Source: Emticicia sp031378345
GTDB lineage: Bacteria > Bacteroidota > Bacteroidia > Cytophagales > Spirosomataceae
NCBI GenBank assembly: GCA_031378345.1
Contig: JANNDY010000039.1
Coordinates: 1-64,000, forward strand
Direction of reading: 5' to 3'
Length of the DNA stretch: 64,000 bases
Shown here: positions 33,471-43,052 of the stretch, one piece after another
How the letters are laid out: each line of letters opens with the position of its first letter
Position numbering within the stretch: the stretch's first letter is position 1
The notes under the pieces: generated by a model
What the model saw: the letters and a program-made list of their open reading frames with translations, nothing else
Database searches by the model: none
What the model was told of the DNA's origin: nothing
Translations under genes and position numbers: made by a program

Positions 33471-36467
33471 ATGAAAAAAGTATTATTTTTTTCTCTCCTT
33501 GTACTTGCATTTTCTTGCAAGCAAACCCCAAAAATACTATCTGACGAGGCTTATGCCAAACTTTCTGATGATGATAGGCACAAAGTCGAACATGCCCTCG
33601 ATGGCATTCAACTCGCCGACCCCGACTTGGAAGTAACACTTTTTGCTTCTGAGCCAATGATGATGAACCCAACCAATATGGACATTGATGCCAAAGGAAG
33701 GGTTTGGATTTGTGAGGGTTATAATTATAGAAATAAATTAAATCCTAAAAATCCATATAATAAAAAAGGCGACCGAATTTTGATAATGGAAGATACCGAC
33801 CATGATGGAAAAGCCGACAAAAGCACAGTTTTTTATCAAGGCGAAGACATCAATTCAGCACTTGGAATTTCAGTTTTGGGTAATAAAGTTATTATTTCTT
33901 GCTCGCCAAATGTTTTTGTTTTTTCTGACGAAAATGGCGATGACAAAGCTGATAAAAAAGAGATTATTTTTACAAATCTGAAAGGCACACAGCACGACCA
34001 TGCCATTCATGCTTTTTCGTTTGGTCCTGACGGAAAATTGTATTTTGATGGAGGAAACGAAGTACAAACTTTGAGCGACAAAAACGGAAAAGAACTCACC
34101 GATGATTTGGGACGACCGTTTTCGACTTATAAGCAAGGAAAGGTTTTTCGTTGTGATATTGATGGCTCAAATGTGGAGATTTTAGGGCATAATTTCCGAA
34201 ATAATTATGAAGTTGCTGTAGATTCTTACGGTAGAATGTGGCAGTCAGACAATGATGATGACGGAAATAAGGGCGTACGCATCAATTATGTTATGGATTA
34301 TGGCAATTATGGCTATAAAGACGAAATGACAGGAGCAAGCTGGAGCGAACGTCGCACCAACTGGGAATCTGAAATTCCGCTGCGTCATTGGCACTTAAAC
34401 GACCCCGGTGCAATGCCAAATTTATTGCAAACTGGAGCTGGCTCACCTACTGGAATGATTGTTTATGAAGGAAAATTATTGCCACAAATATACCAAAATC
34501 AAGTTATTCATTGCGATGCTGGCCCAAGTATTTTGAGGTCATATCCAACCGAAAAAGTTGGTGGAGGTTTCACGGCAACAATCAATAATATCTTAGATGG
34601 CTCAAAACGTGACCAATGGTTTAGACCCGCTGACGTAACAACTGCACCTGATGGTTCAATTTTCGTAGCCGATTGGTACGACCCGGGCGTTGGCGGACAC
34701 GCAATGGGTGACTCTGTTCGTGGACGTATTTATAGAATTTCTCCAAAAGGAGAAGATTATTCTGTGCCAAAATTTGACTTTGAAACTGCCGAAGGTTGCG
34801 TTGAAGCTCTTCAAAATGCCAATTTATCTGTTCGTTATTTGGCTTGGACAAAATTACATTCGATGCAAGATAAAGCGGAAGAAGCTTTGGTGAAACTTTG
34901 GAGTTCAGACGATTCAAGAATGAGAGCCAGAGCGTTGTGGTTGCTTGGAAAAATCAAAGGTAAAGAATCAAAGTACATTCAAGAAGCTGTCGAAGACAAA
35001 GATGAAGATATACGTTTGACCGCCATTCGTTTATCTCGTGAGTTGGCAATTGATAACTTGCCTTTGTTGAAAAAACTTGCAAATGATGCTTCTCAGCAAG
35101 TTCGTAGAGAGGTTGCTTTGGCAATTCGTCATAAAACTTCGCCCGAAGCCGCAGCAATTTGGACAACTTTGGCGAATCAATATGACGGAAAAGATAGATG
35201 GTATTTAGAAGCATTAGGAATTTCGGCAGATAATCAGTGGGACACTTTTTTTGCAAATTATATTGCCCAAGCTGGCGAAAAATGGAAAACAGAAAATGCT
35301 GCAAAAGACTTGGTTTGGCGTAGTCGCTCGACCGATAATATTTTTCGTTTGGCTGAATTAGCAAAAACTGAAAAAGAAAATTTACGCTATTTCCGTGCAT
35401 TTGATTTTCAAAATAATCCTGAAAAAACAAAAGTGCTTTTGGGAATGTTGGACGGTGGAAATGCTTCCAGTGATATTATGACTTTGGTTTTCAAACATTT
35501 AGATGTAGCAAGTGCAAGAAAAGATGCAATCTTTAAAAGCCTTTTACCGAAAGTAATCAAAGGAATCGAAAAGCCTGCCGACTATATAGATTTAGTAAAA
35601 CGCTATGAAATGAAAGACCAATCGGCTCGCTTAGGTTCGATGGCAATGAATGATTCGATTTTTGGAAATGAAGCAGCAAAAGTTCAAGTAAAATTGAATG
35701 GTTTGGGTGAATTTCAGAAATTAGTAAAAAACAAAGACGAAGACATTGCCCGCAAAGCCATTATGATTTATGGTGGCGTTGATGAGGAACCAATGACCAA
35801 TTATTTGATAAGTTTGTTCAATAATAAAAGTCTTTCATTGAAACTCCGCAAGGAAGCAATGCAAGCAATGAATGGCTGGAAAAGTGAAGAAACACTCTGG
35901 ACTTTGGTAAAAGAAAACAAAGTGCCTGCCGATGTAATGCCGATAGCAAAAAAACTGATGCTTGGCACATGGCATGGCGATATTCGCACCGAAGCAATGA
36001 AAATGTTTGGTGCTGAAATGGACAAAGAATTAGGCGATATTAATGATTTGGCAAAGATGGCTGGAGTTGTCGAAAATGGTCAAAAAGTATTCAAAACTTA
36101 TTGTGTAGCCTGCCACCAAGTGAAAGGCGAAGGAATTAATTTTGGTCCAAATTTGACCGAAATTGGCAGTAAACTATCAAAAACAGCACTTTATTCGTCA
36201 ATTATAAATCCAAGTCAAGGCATTAGTTTTGGTTATGAAGGACACAAAATCAAGCTAAAAAATGGCACTGAAATAGAAGGAATGATAATAAGCAAAACCG
36301 AAAACGACATAAACGTAAAGCAATTGGGAAGCACAACCCCAACAGCCTACAAACGCTCCGACATTGTTTCGATGGAAGAAAACGAAGAATCATTAATGCC
36401 AAAATTCCCACTTCAAAAACAAGAAATTGTTGATTTGGTAGAGTATTTGAGGACGTTGCGGAAGTAG
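33471..36467 (+). CDS. PVC-type membrane-bound dehydrogenase: beta-propeller, HEAT repeats, cytochrome c
   Basis: 998 residues from the ATG at 33471, giving a lipoprotein signal ending LVLAFSCKQTP. Residues about 50-420 are a propeller of the soluble-dehydrogenase type (RVWICEGYNYRNKLNP, TDHDGKADKSTVF, DNDDDGNKGVRINY, GSIFVADWYDPGVGG). A long HEAT-like helical region follows (about 430-850). The C-terminal cytochrome c carries CVACH at 878-882 and a likely axial Met later. It ends with a segment KLKNGTEIEGMIISKTE and PKFPLQKQEIVDLVEYLRTL typical of this class. It oxidises an unknown, perhaps carbohydrate-derived, substrate and hands electrons to its own haem. Confidence 0.9.
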   Translation: MKKVLFFSLLVLAFSCKQTPKILSDEAYAKLSDDDRHKVEHALDGIQLADPDLEVTLFASEPMMMNPTNMDIDAKGRVWICEGYNYRNKLNPKNPYNKKGDRILIMEDTDHDGKADKSTVFYQGEDINSALGISVLGNKVIISCSPNVFVFSDENGDDKADKKEIIFTNLKGTQHDHAIHAFSFGPDGKLYFDGGNEVQTLSDKNGKELTDDLGRPFSTYKQGKVFRCDIDGSNVEILGHNFRNNYEVAVDSYGRMWQSDNDDDGNKGVRINYVMDYGNYGYKDEMTGASWSERRTNWESEIPLRHWHLNDPGAMPNLLQTGAGSPTGMIVYEGKLLPQIYQNQVIHCDAGPSILRSYPTEKVGGGFTATINNILDGSKRDQWFRPADVTTAPDGSIFVADWYDPGVGGHAMGDSVRGRIYRISPKGEDYSVPKFDFETAEGCVEALQNANLSVRYLAWTKLHSMQDKAEEALVKLWSSDDSRMRARALWLLGKIKGKESKYIQEAVEDKDEDIRLTAIRLSRELAIDNLPLLKKLANDASQQVRREVALAIRHKTSPEAAAIWTTLANQYDGKDRWYLEALGISADNQWDTFFANYIAQAGEKWKTENAAKDLVWRSRSTDNIFRLAELAKTEKENLRYFRAFDFQNNPEKTKVLLGMLDGGNASSDIMTLVFKHLDVASARKDAIFKSLLPKVIKGIEKPADYIDLVKRYEMKDQSARLGSMAMNDSIFGNEAAKVQVKLNGLGEFQKLVKNKDEDIARKAIMIYGGVDEEPMTNYLISLFNNKSLSLKLRKEAMQAMNGWKSEETLWTLVKENKVPADVMPIAKKLMLGTWHGDIRTEAMKMFGAEMDKELGDINDLAKMAGVVENGQKVFKTYCVACHQVKGEGINFGPNLTEIGSKLSKTALYSSIINPSQGISFGYEGHKIKLKNGTEIEGMIISKTENDINVKQLGSTTPTAYKRSDIVSMEENEESLMPKFPLQKQEIVDLVEYLRTLRK

Positions 36468-36491
36468 TAGAAATTCATAAGATTTAAATTG

Positions 36492-36528
36492 AAAAGGAGC
36501 GTAATTTTAGGATTATGTTCCTTTTTTT
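36492..36528. terminator. Terminator after the cytochrome gene
   Basis: AAAAGGAGCGTAAT / ATTATGTTCCTTTT with two mismatches and T/A runs on each side; shared by the convergent PQQ-like gene. Confidence 0.65.
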
Positions 36529-36532
36529 GTGC

Positions 36533-37690
36533 TTATGGATGAATATTCCCTAAACCTCTATATATTATGCCTTTACTTGTAACAACACATGGACTTGAAA
36601 CAATGCCTCCGTCAGACAAGAAAGTCCATTTTTTTTCACCAGTAATAGCATCTAAGGCATATAGAGAATTTTGCAGTACACTACCCACATAGACCGTGCC
36701 TTCTGCAACTGTTGGTATAGCAATGCCACCACCAGTATAAAACGTCCATTTTTTTCCTCCAGTTATTGCATCAAAAGCATAAAGATATTTATCCCCACAA
36801 GTAATATAGACAATTCCATTTTCTACAGATGCAGTTGAGAGATAAAAATCATTAAAGTAATAACTCCATTTTTTCTCTCCTGTGATGGCATCAATTGCAT
36901 ATAAATTATTATCTTGACTTCCTATATACACAACCCCATTACTTACTGTGGGACTTGCATCAATAGCTCCATTCGTAGCAAAAGTCCATTTTTTTTCACC
37001 ATTTAAAACATCTATTGCATATAAATTATTGTCAAAACTCCCTATATAAACAATTCCATTCTCTACAATTGGTGAAGAATAAATTTGCTCATTTGCCATA
37101 AAATCCCACTTCTTTTCACCTGTATTTGCATCAATTGCATATAAGTAATGATTGACATTGCCAATATAAATAACTTCATTGTTTATTGTTGGAGATGATT
37201 TACTAAAATTACTTGAAGCAGCGTTGGGGGGTTGAAAGGACCATACCTTTTCACCTGTAAGAGCATTTACAGCGTTTAATTCGCCACTTCCACCATTTCC
37301 TGTATATACTAAACCATTATAAGTGATAGGACCTGAATTACCCCCAGAACTACTTTCGTAAGATAGAAAACTCCACTTTTTTTGACCATTTACCGCATCT
37401 AATGCACATATACTTTCGTGAGAATTACCTACATAGACTATATTATCAGTGACAATCGCACTTGTAAAAAGGTCGAACATGTAGTTTACATCGGTAACAT
37501 AAGACCATTTCTTTGTTCCTGTTTCTACATCAATCGCATAAAATGTATAATTAATATCTCCTACATACAAAGTCCCTTTTAATCCATTCGTTTTATTTAC
37601 TGTAACAGGAACACAAATAGTATTACAACTTTGAGCAATCGAAATTAGTGGGTCAAATACTAAAAGAAAAAGAAGTAAAATCTTATTCAT
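36533..37690 (-). CDS. Secreted PQQ-like eight-repeat beta-propeller protein
   Basis: 385 residues. Signal peptide (LLLFLLVFDPLISIAQ) and then eight copies of the blade motif YAIDxxTGEKKW, with variants CALDAVNGQKKW and NAVNALTGEKVW. Blades are about 42 residues and carry GxVYIGSxDNNLYAID. The repeats are very alike at the DNA level too. It is similar to PQQ-enzyme repeats or BamB but has no visible PQQ-binding catalytic residues or membrane partner. Exported; a scaffold or binding role is more likely than catalysis. Confidence 0.87.
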   Translation of the reverse strand: MNKILLLFLLVFDPLISIAQSCNTICVPVTVNKTNGLKGTLYVGDINYTFYAIDVETGTKKWSYVTDVNYMFDLFTSAIVTDNIVYVGNSHESICALDAVNGQKKWSFLSYESSSGGNSGPITYNGLVYTGNGGSGELNAVNALTGEKVWSFQPPNAASSNFSKSSPTINNEVIYIGNVNHYLYAIDANTGEKKWDFMANEQIYSSPIVENGIVYIGSFDNNLYAIDVLNGEKKWTFATNGAIDASPTVSNGVVYIGSQDNNLYAIDAITGEKKWSYYFNDFYLSTASVENGIVYITCGDKYLYAFDAITGGKKWTFYTGGGIAIPTVAEGTVYVGSVLQNSLYALDAITGEKKWTFLSDGGIVSSPCVVTSKGIIYRGLGNIHP

Positions 37691-38007
37691 AAATGAGAAG
37701 TTTTAGAAAACAGGAAATGGGGTTCCAAATAAAAATAGCAATAATTGTACCACTTGATAATATTATTGTAAGATCAAGGTGTAAATTAGAGTAATGGAAG
37801 AAATAATGAGGGGATACTATAAGTTAGAATTATAACTTCGAGAATATCAAAAATCAATCCAAATTTTATTTTTTTCGAATTTTCGAGGTTTATAGTAATC
37901 AATAATCCTCCAAATCTACTTAAATTTTCGAGTTTTGGAGAATTATAATAAACGATAATTCTCCAAAACAAGTTTTTTTTACTACATTTGGAGAATTATA
38001 AGGCATT
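37691..38007. other. Repeat-rich region upstream of the ATPase gene
   Basis: 317 bp with no gene. Its right half holds four copies of a 13-14 bp unit in alternating orientation (separate entry). The left half is featureless A+T-rich DNA. No -7 box matching TAnnTTTG was found for the leftward PQQ-like gene. Confidence 0.6.
37902..38000. repeat. Four TTTGGAGAATTAT-type half-sites before the ATPase gene
   Basis: ATAATCCTCCAAA (37902-37914, inverted), TTTTGGAGAATTAT (37933-37946), ATAATTCTCCAAAA (37955-37968, inverted) and TTTGGAGAATTATA (37987-38000). The middle two form a perfect 14-bp inverted repeat with an 8-base loop. TTTTCGAG precedes two of the four, so the block also looks like a tandem duplication. 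The last unit ends 7 bp before the start codon. A related TTCGGAGAATTAT is at 55493-55505. Confidence 0.75.
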
Positions 38008-39420
38008 ATGGTAGGAAGAATTAACGAAAGAAAGATACTTGATGAAGCCATACAATCCTCACAAAGTGAGTTGATTGCCATATATGGTCGTCGCCGAATA
38101 GGTAAAACGTACCTTATTCGTGAGCATTTTGCTAAGGAATTAATCTTTAGCATGAGTGGATTGTTTGATGCTACTTTGCAAGAGCATTTAAGAGAATTTG
38201 CGTCTTGTCTGAAAAGTGCTTCAAAAAGTGTAATTCCAATAAAAACTCCAAAGGATTGGTTTGAGGCATTTGAAATGTTGAAAATATTTATCGAATCAGA
38301 TGCTTCAAAAACTAAAAAAGTTGTTTTTTTAGATGAACTCCCTTGGATGGCTACTCCAAAATCAAGATTTTTGACAGCATTTGAAAGTTTTTGGAATGGT
38401 TGGGCTTCGGCACGCAAGGATATTGTTGTGGTCATTTGTGGTTCGGCAACTGCGTGGATGATTCAAAAAATCGAAAAAAGTAAAGGCGGTTTATACAATA
38501 GAGTTACCAAACGCATTGTTTTGAAGCCATTTACCTTAGCCGAAACTGAAGATTTTTTCAAATCAAATGCTATTAATCTCAACAGATTTCATATCGTAGA
38601 ACTGTACATGATGCTTGGTGGCGTGCCGCATTACCTCAATCAAGTAAAAAAAGGAGAAACGCCAGCTACGGCAATTGATAGAATTGTTTTTGATAAAGAT
38701 GGTATATTGTCAGAAGAATTTGAAAACTTATTTTTATCATTATTTGGTCAAGGCGGTTTTCATAAACAAATTGTCGAATTACTTGCCCAACATCGCTATG
38801 GCTTGAATCGAGAGGCTATTTTGGCAAAACTTAAAATTATTTCGAGTGGCTGGTTTACAAATATTTTGGAAGAATTAGAGGCATCGGGGTTTATCGAAAC
38901 GCAACTTTCATCTACTAAAAATGCAAAAAATGCTTACTTTAAAGTGATTGACAATTATTCGTTATTTTATGTAAATTTCAAAAAAAACAAGAAAATTCAA
39001 AATTGGACAGCTCAACAAAATACCCAACAATGGAAAACTTGGAGTAGACTAACTTTTGAAAATGTATGCTTTTATCATAGAAATAATATTACGAAAAAAT
39101 TGGGTATTTCAGGTATCCAAACTTCTGTAGCCTCATGGCAACACAAAGGAAATGACGAAATGCACGGTGCTCAAATAGATATGTTGATTGACAGAGGCGA
39201 CCAAGCAATAAATATTTGTGAAATAAAATTTAACCAAAATCCATTTATTATCACAAAGGCTTATGCCCAAGAGTTACGTATGAAAATGGCAGCATTCAAC
39301 CATTTTACCAAAAACCGCAAAACACTTTTTCTTACCTTTATTACAGCGGGTGGTTTGGTACAAAATGCTGAAGCAAATGCTCTTTTACAAGCAAATATTG
39401 ACTTAGATGATTTGTTTTAA
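38008..39420 (+). CDS. Archaeal-type AAA ATPase with C-terminal DUF234/PD-(D/E)XK nuclease-like domain
   Basis: 470 residues. It begins VGRINERKILDEA and the P-loop IAIYGRRRIGKTYLI; KVVFLDELPWMAT is Walker B and VVICGSATAWM a sensor-1-like segment. A winged-helix part follows (REAILAKLKIISSGWFTNILEELEASGFI). The C-terminal domain has AQIDMLIDRGDQAINICEIKF, the D-(x)n-EIK pattern of PD-(D/E)XK nucleases. Such genes are common, often multi-copy and mobile-looking in Bacteroidota, and their role is unknown. The repeats before its start may be binding sites or remnants of mobility. Confidence 0.9.
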   Translation: MVGRINERKILDEAIQSSQSELIAIYGRRRIGKTYLIREHFAKELIFSMSGLFDATLQEHLREFASCLKSASKSVIPIKTPKDWFEAFEMLKIFIESDASKTKKVVFLDELPWMATPKSRFLTAFESFWNGWASARKDIVVVICGSATAWMIQKIEKSKGGLYNRVTKRIVLKPFTLAETEDFFKSNAINLNRFHIVELYMMLGGVPHYLNQVKKGETPATAIDRIVFDKDGILSEEFENLFLSLFGQGGFHKQIVELLAQHRYGLNREAILAKLKIISSGWFTNILEELEASGFIETQLSSTKNAKNAYFKVIDNYSLFYVNFKKNKKIQNWTAQQNTQQWKTWSRLTFENVCFYHRNNITKKLGISGIQTSVASWQHKGNDEMHGAQIDMLIDRGDQAINICEIKFNQNPFIITKAYAQELRMKMAAFNHFTKNRKTLFLTFITAGGLVQNAEANALLQANIDLDDLF

Positions 39421-39445
39421 TTCAAGAAAAAAATCTTATAATACC

Positions 39446-39958
39446 ATGAAAAAATACATCGCTTTCCTTCGAGGAATAAACGTAGGAAATATCAGAATCA
39501 AAATGCCAGATTTGAAAATAGCATTTGAAAAAATGAGTTTCCAAAATGTAGCAACTTATTTACAAACTGGAAATGTAATTTTTGATTCTGAAAAAAACAT
39601 TGCCGAAATAAAGCCAATTTTAGAAAAAGGGCTTTCCGAAATCTTCAAATATGAGGCTTATGTACTGCTTTACGAATTCGATTTTTTGGCAGAAATCGTT
39701 GCCCAATATCCCTTTGAAAAAGTCGAAAGCCATCACGCTTACATCATTTTTATAGAAGGAAATGCTGTTTTTGAAGAACTCAAACAACTTTCAGAAGGTA
39801 TGGAAGAAGAAATAGCCGCAGGAACTCATGTGCTTTACTGGAAAGTAACCAAAGGCGAAAGTCTAACTACACCTTTTGCCAAAATCTCAGCCAAAGCAAA
39901 ATACAAAAGTAGCACTACGGTTAGGAATATCAATACCCTCGAAAAAATGCTTGAATAA
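39446..39958 (+). CDS. DUF1697-family protein
   Basis: 170 residues from the ATG at 39446 (MKKYIAFLRGINVGNIRIKMPDLK), the family's normal start; an upstream ATG at 39407 overlaps the ATPase gene and is rejected. LRGINVG, FQNVATYLQTGNVIFDSE and a C-terminal SAKAKYKSSTTVRNINTLEKM match DUF1697. Cytoplasmic and of unknown function. It follows the ATPase gene by 25 bp, so the two may be co-transcribed. Confidence 0.9.
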   Translation: MKKYIAFLRGINVGNIRIKMPDLKIAFEKMSFQNVATYLQTGNVIFDSEKNIAEIKPILEKGLSEIFKYEAYVLLYEFDFLAEIVAQYPFEKVESHHAYIIFIEGNAVFEELKQLSEGMEEEIAAGTHVLYWKVTKGESLTTPFAKISAKAKYKSSTTVRNINTLEKMLE

Positions 39959-39968
39959 ACTGTGTATT

Positions 39969-40026
39969 GTAGAACAATTTTTCAAATTGTTCCGTGCGAA
40001 GTGAACAATTTAAAAAATTGTTCTAC
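39969..40026. repeat. Palindromic extragenic repeat, GTAGAACAA ends (copy 2)
   Basis: 58 bp bounded by GTAGAACAA and TTGTTCTAC, with the same first hairpin (GAACAATTTTTCAAATTGTTC) as 19942-20008 and a different centre (CGTGCGAA). Its right end supplies the TTG of the likely ffh promoter. Confidence 0.75.
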
Positions 40027-40052
40027 ATTTTCGGCACTAAAAACTATCTTTG
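40018..40052 (+). promoter_or_regulatory. Probable ffh promoter
   Basis: TATCTTTG at 40045-40052 is a good -7 box. The nearest TTG upstream is at 40018-40020 (24 bp), inside the palindromic repeat. Confidence 0.45.
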
Positions 40053-40090
40053 CAAATATTTTTGTTCACCAAGTTTAGCAATCATCGGCT

Positions 40091-40124
40091 TTGATAATTG
40101 TTAATTGATAATTGTTAATTGATA
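40091..40124. repeat. 14-bp tandem repeat before ffh
   Basis: TTGATAATTGTTAA occurs twice in a row (40091-40104, 40105-40118) followed by TTGATA. It fills the ffh leader up to 2 bp before the ATG; similar AATTATCAAT units lie near 56420. Confidence 0.7.
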
Positions 40125-40126
40125 CA

Positions 40127-41443
40127 ATGTTTGAAAATTTAAGTGATAAGCTCAATAAAGCTGTAAAAACCCTCAAAGGGCAAGGCAGAATTTCTGATAT
40201 TAATGTAGCATCAACGGTCAAAGAAGTACGACGTGCTTTGATGGATGCCGATGTAAACTATAAAGTTGCCAAAGACGTAACCGACCGTGTGCGTGAAAAA
40301 GCAATTGACCGAAAAGTGATGCTTGCCGTAGAACCGGGGCAGATGTTTGTCAAAATCGTGCAGGAGGAATTGATGGAACTCATGGGCGGACAAGCTCAAA
40401 GTATCAATCTCAAAGGTTCGCCAGCTGTAATTTTGATAGCAGGTCTGCAAGGTTCAGGAAAAACAACATTTTCAGGGAAATTTGCTGCCTATCTCAAAAA
40501 ACAAGGTCGCCAAGTGCTTTTGGTTGCTTGCGATGTTTATCGTCCAGCTGCAATTACGCAATTGCAAGTGTTGGGTGAGCAAATCGGTGTGGATGTTTAT
40601 GCCGAGCCAGAAAATAAAGATGTTGTTGATATTGCCAAAAATGCCGTTGCTTTTGCAAAAACCAAAGGAAAGAGTGTCGTTATTATAGATACGGCAGGTC
40701 GTTTGGCGGTTGATGAGGTGATGATGAATGAAGTTGAAAACATCAAAAAGACAGTTTCGCCAAGCGAAATTTTGTTTGTGGTGGACTCAATGACTGGTCA
40801 AGATGCGGTAAATACTGCCAAAACTTTCAACGAAAGACTCGATTTTGATGGCGTTGTTCTGACAAAATTAGACGGAGATTCTCGTGGTGGTGCTGCACTT
40901 TCAATCAAAGCTGTTGTCAATAAACCTATCAAGTTTATTTCGACTGGTGAGAAAATGGACGCTTTGGATATTTTCTACCCTGACCGTATGGCGAGTAGAA
41001 TTTTGGGCATGGGCGATGTCATTTCCTTAGTAGAAAGAGCTCAACAAGCTTTTGACGAAGATGAATCTCGCCGTTTGAACAAAAAAATGCGTGAGAATAA
41101 GTTTGATTTGACCGACTTTTTGACCCAATTAGAACAAATCAAAAAAATGGGAAATATCAAAGATTTGATGGGCATGATTCCTGGCGTTGGTTCACAAATC
41201 AAAGACATTGATATTAGCAATGATGCTTTCACGCCAATCGAGGCAATCATCAAATCAATGACTCCAAAAGAACGTGAAAAACCTGACATGATTGACGGCA
41301 GCCGCAAGAAAAGAATTGCCTCAGGTAGCGGAACAGATATTCAGCAAGTAAATAATCTTTTGAAACAATTTGACCAAATGCGTAGCATGATGAAAAAAGT
41401 AAATACGATGCAAGCAAGCGGAAAAATGAAGGCTTTTAAGTAG
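40127..41443 (+). CDS. ffh: Signal recognition particle protein
   Basis: 438 residues from the ATG at 40127 (MFENLSDKLNKAVKTLKGQGRI). SRP54 GTPase that recognises signal sequences and, with 4.5S RNA and FtsY, targets ribosomes to the membrane. N domain with ALMDADVNY; G domain with GLQGSGKTTFSGKFA (P-loop), DTAGRLAVDE, TKLDGDSRGGAAL; M domain from about 305 with MKKVNTMQASGKM and a methionine-rich, basic tail. The length is normal. Monocistronic. Confidence 0.97.
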   Translation: MFENLSDKLNKAVKTLKGQGRISDINVASTVKEVRRALMDADVNYKVAKDVTDRVREKAIDRKVMLAVEPGQMFVKIVQEELMELMGGQAQSINLKGSPAVILIAGLQGSGKTTFSGKFAAYLKKQGRQVLLVACDVYRPAAITQLQVLGEQIGVDVYAEPENKDVVDIAKNAVAFAKTKGKSVVIIDTAGRLAVDEVMMNEVENIKKTVSPSEILFVVDSMTGQDAVNTAKTFNERLDFDGVVLTKLDGDSRGGAALSIKAVVNKPIKFISTGEKMDALDIFYPDRMASRILGMGDVISLVERAQQAFDEDESRRLNKKMRENKFDLTDFLTQLEQIKKMGNIKDLMGMIPGVGSQIKDIDISNDAFTPIEAIIKSMTPKEREKPDMIDGSRKKRIASGSGTDIQQVNNLLKQFDQMRSMMKKVNTMQASGKMKAFK

Positions 41444-41465
41444 AGCTTTCCTCCAAAAAACAACC

Positions 41466-41515
41466 AATAGCGTAAAAATACTCTATAAAATTAGTATTTT
41501 TACGCTATTTTTTTT
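41466..41515. terminator. Terminator of ffh
   Basis: Perfect 17-bp stem AATAGCGTAAAAATACT (41466-41482) / AGTATTTTTACGCTATT (41493-41509) followed by Ts. Confidence 0.92.
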
Positions 41516-41563
41516 GAATTTTCCTTCATAGTTTTGTTATCTAAACCTTTTAATTTTATAGCT

Positions 41564-43045
41564 ATGAAAAGTATTGTTTTTTCTCTGATGAGCTTTAGTC
41601 TTTTTTTCTTAAGCTCAACAAACCCTCTTGATTTTGGCACAAAAACCTTACCTGCCGAAATGACAATCTGTAAAACAACTGCCGCAGATTTGACAACCGC
41701 TGACCTAATAACTGCGATTCCATTTGACAATAATTTTGTCAAACCGATGGCAGTGATGGTACGAAAAAATGTTTATTCACTAACTGCCGCCGAAATCACT
41801 TCTATCAAAACAGGCATTGCCGCAATGAAAGCCCTGCCTTTAACTAATCCAACGAGTTGGACTTATCAGGCAGCAATTCATGGCACAACGCTCGCCAATA
41901 ACCTCCCTGCTTGGAAATCTTGTCAGCATGGCACACAATTTTTTCTTTCTTGGCATCGAATGTATCTTTACTATTTTGAGCGAATTTTAAGAAAAAAATC
42001 AGGTAATCCAAACCTTACGTTGCCATATTGGAATTATCAAACTAATGCTGCCTTGCACCCTGATTACAGAAATAATGCGGCAGGAAATACTTTATATGAC
42101 CCCACCCGAAATGCTTCAATTAATGGTGGGGGCTCTCTTCCAGCAGGTATTATGACATCTATCAATAATTCTTTAAACAATATCCCTTTTTTTACTTTCA
42201 ATAGCACACTTGAGGGACCTCATGGTTCTGTTCATGTGTCGATTGGTGGAAATATGGGTTCGGTTTCTACAGCTGGAAAAGACCCTGTTTTTTGGTTGCA
42301 TCATGCAAATATTGATAGATTATGGGAGCAATGGCTCAGAAAATGTCAAGGAAGAGCAAATCCAGTTGCAGGACCTTGGATGACACAAATATTTAAATTT
42401 TTTGATGAAAATGGTGTTGCAGTAAATATGACAGGTAGCCAGATTGTTAATACAGCAACACAATTAAACTATCGCTATGATTTTCCACCGATGGTTCCGT
42501 GCGGTGCAGTCATTGCGAATGTTGATAGTTGGAAATGGAAAACTCTCAAACCACTACGCATTGAAGGAATCACGAATTTTGCCAATAATCGTGCAAAAGT
42601 TTCTTTCACAAAATCAAAAACTGATGTGTTCGACAAAATGGTTAATGAAAATAATATTGGTGTAATGAATGTTTCAAGCACAGATATTTCAGATATTTTT
42701 CTGCTCGAAATTGAAGACATCAAGGCTTCAAAACTTCCAGAGGGCATTGTAGAAGTATATTTGAACCTTCCTGCAAATGCTAAGCCTTCATCAAGTAGCA
42801 AATCTTTTGTTGGTGTGCTTGATTTATTTAGTGCTGCTTCACATGAGAGCCACGGAGGAAAACACCCAGTTTCGATTGATGCCACAACTGCGATTAGAAG
42901 TTTGGGTTTAAAAACTCAAGATTTTAAAAAAGCTGAACTATCGTTTGTTGTGAGAGGAAATACGCTCAATGGCAAAGAAATAAATACACAAAGCACTATA
43001 CAACTCGGTGCAGTGAATTTCGTTATACAGCAAGCACAGAATTAA
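41564..43045 (+). CDS. Exported tyrosinase / polyphenol oxidase (type-3 copper)
   Basis: 493 residues from the ATG at 41564 with a signal peptide (IVFSLMSFSLFFLSST). CuA ligands: His106 (AAIHG), His122 (CQHGTQFF), His131 (SWHRMYLYYFE). Cys120 two residues before His122 is the CxH thioether arrangement known from fungal tyrosinases. CuB ligands: His220, His224 (GPHGSVHV) and His246/247 (FWLHHANIDRLWEQW). A beta-rich C-terminal domain of about 130 residues follows (LPEGIVEVYL, FVGVLDLFS), like the domain that covers the active site in plant polyphenol oxidases. It oxidises phenols in the periplasm or outside. A paralogue of that last domain is the next gene. Confidence 0.93.
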   Translation: MKSIVFSLMSFSLFFLSSTNPLDFGTKTLPAEMTICKTTAADLTTADLITAIPFDNNFVKPMAVMVRKNVYSLTAAEITSIKTGIAAMKALPLTNPTSWTYQAAIHGTTLANNLPAWKSCQHGTQFFLSWHRMYLYYFERILRKKSGNPNLTLPYWNYQTNAALHPDYRNNAAGNTLYDPTRNASINGGGSLPAGIMTSINNSLNNIPFFTFNSTLEGPHGSVHVSIGGNMGSVSTAGKDPVFWLHHANIDRLWEQWLRKCQGRANPVAGPWMTQIFKFFDENGVAVNMTGSQIVNTATQLNYRYDFPPMVPCGAVIANVDSWKWKTLKPLRIEGITNFANNRAKVSFTKSKTDVFDKMVNENNIGVMNVSSTDISDIFLLEIEDIKASKLPEGIVEVYLNLPANAKPSSSSKSFVGVLDLFSAASHESHGGKHPVSIDATTAIRSLGLKTQDFKKAELSFVVRGNTLNGKEINTQSTIQLGAVNFVIQQAQN

Positions 43046-43052
43046 TATTAGT

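Noticed and set aside
39407..39445. Upstream ATG for the DUF1697 gene
   Set aside because: It overlaps the ATPase gene, and the family motif starts exactly at the ATG at 39446.
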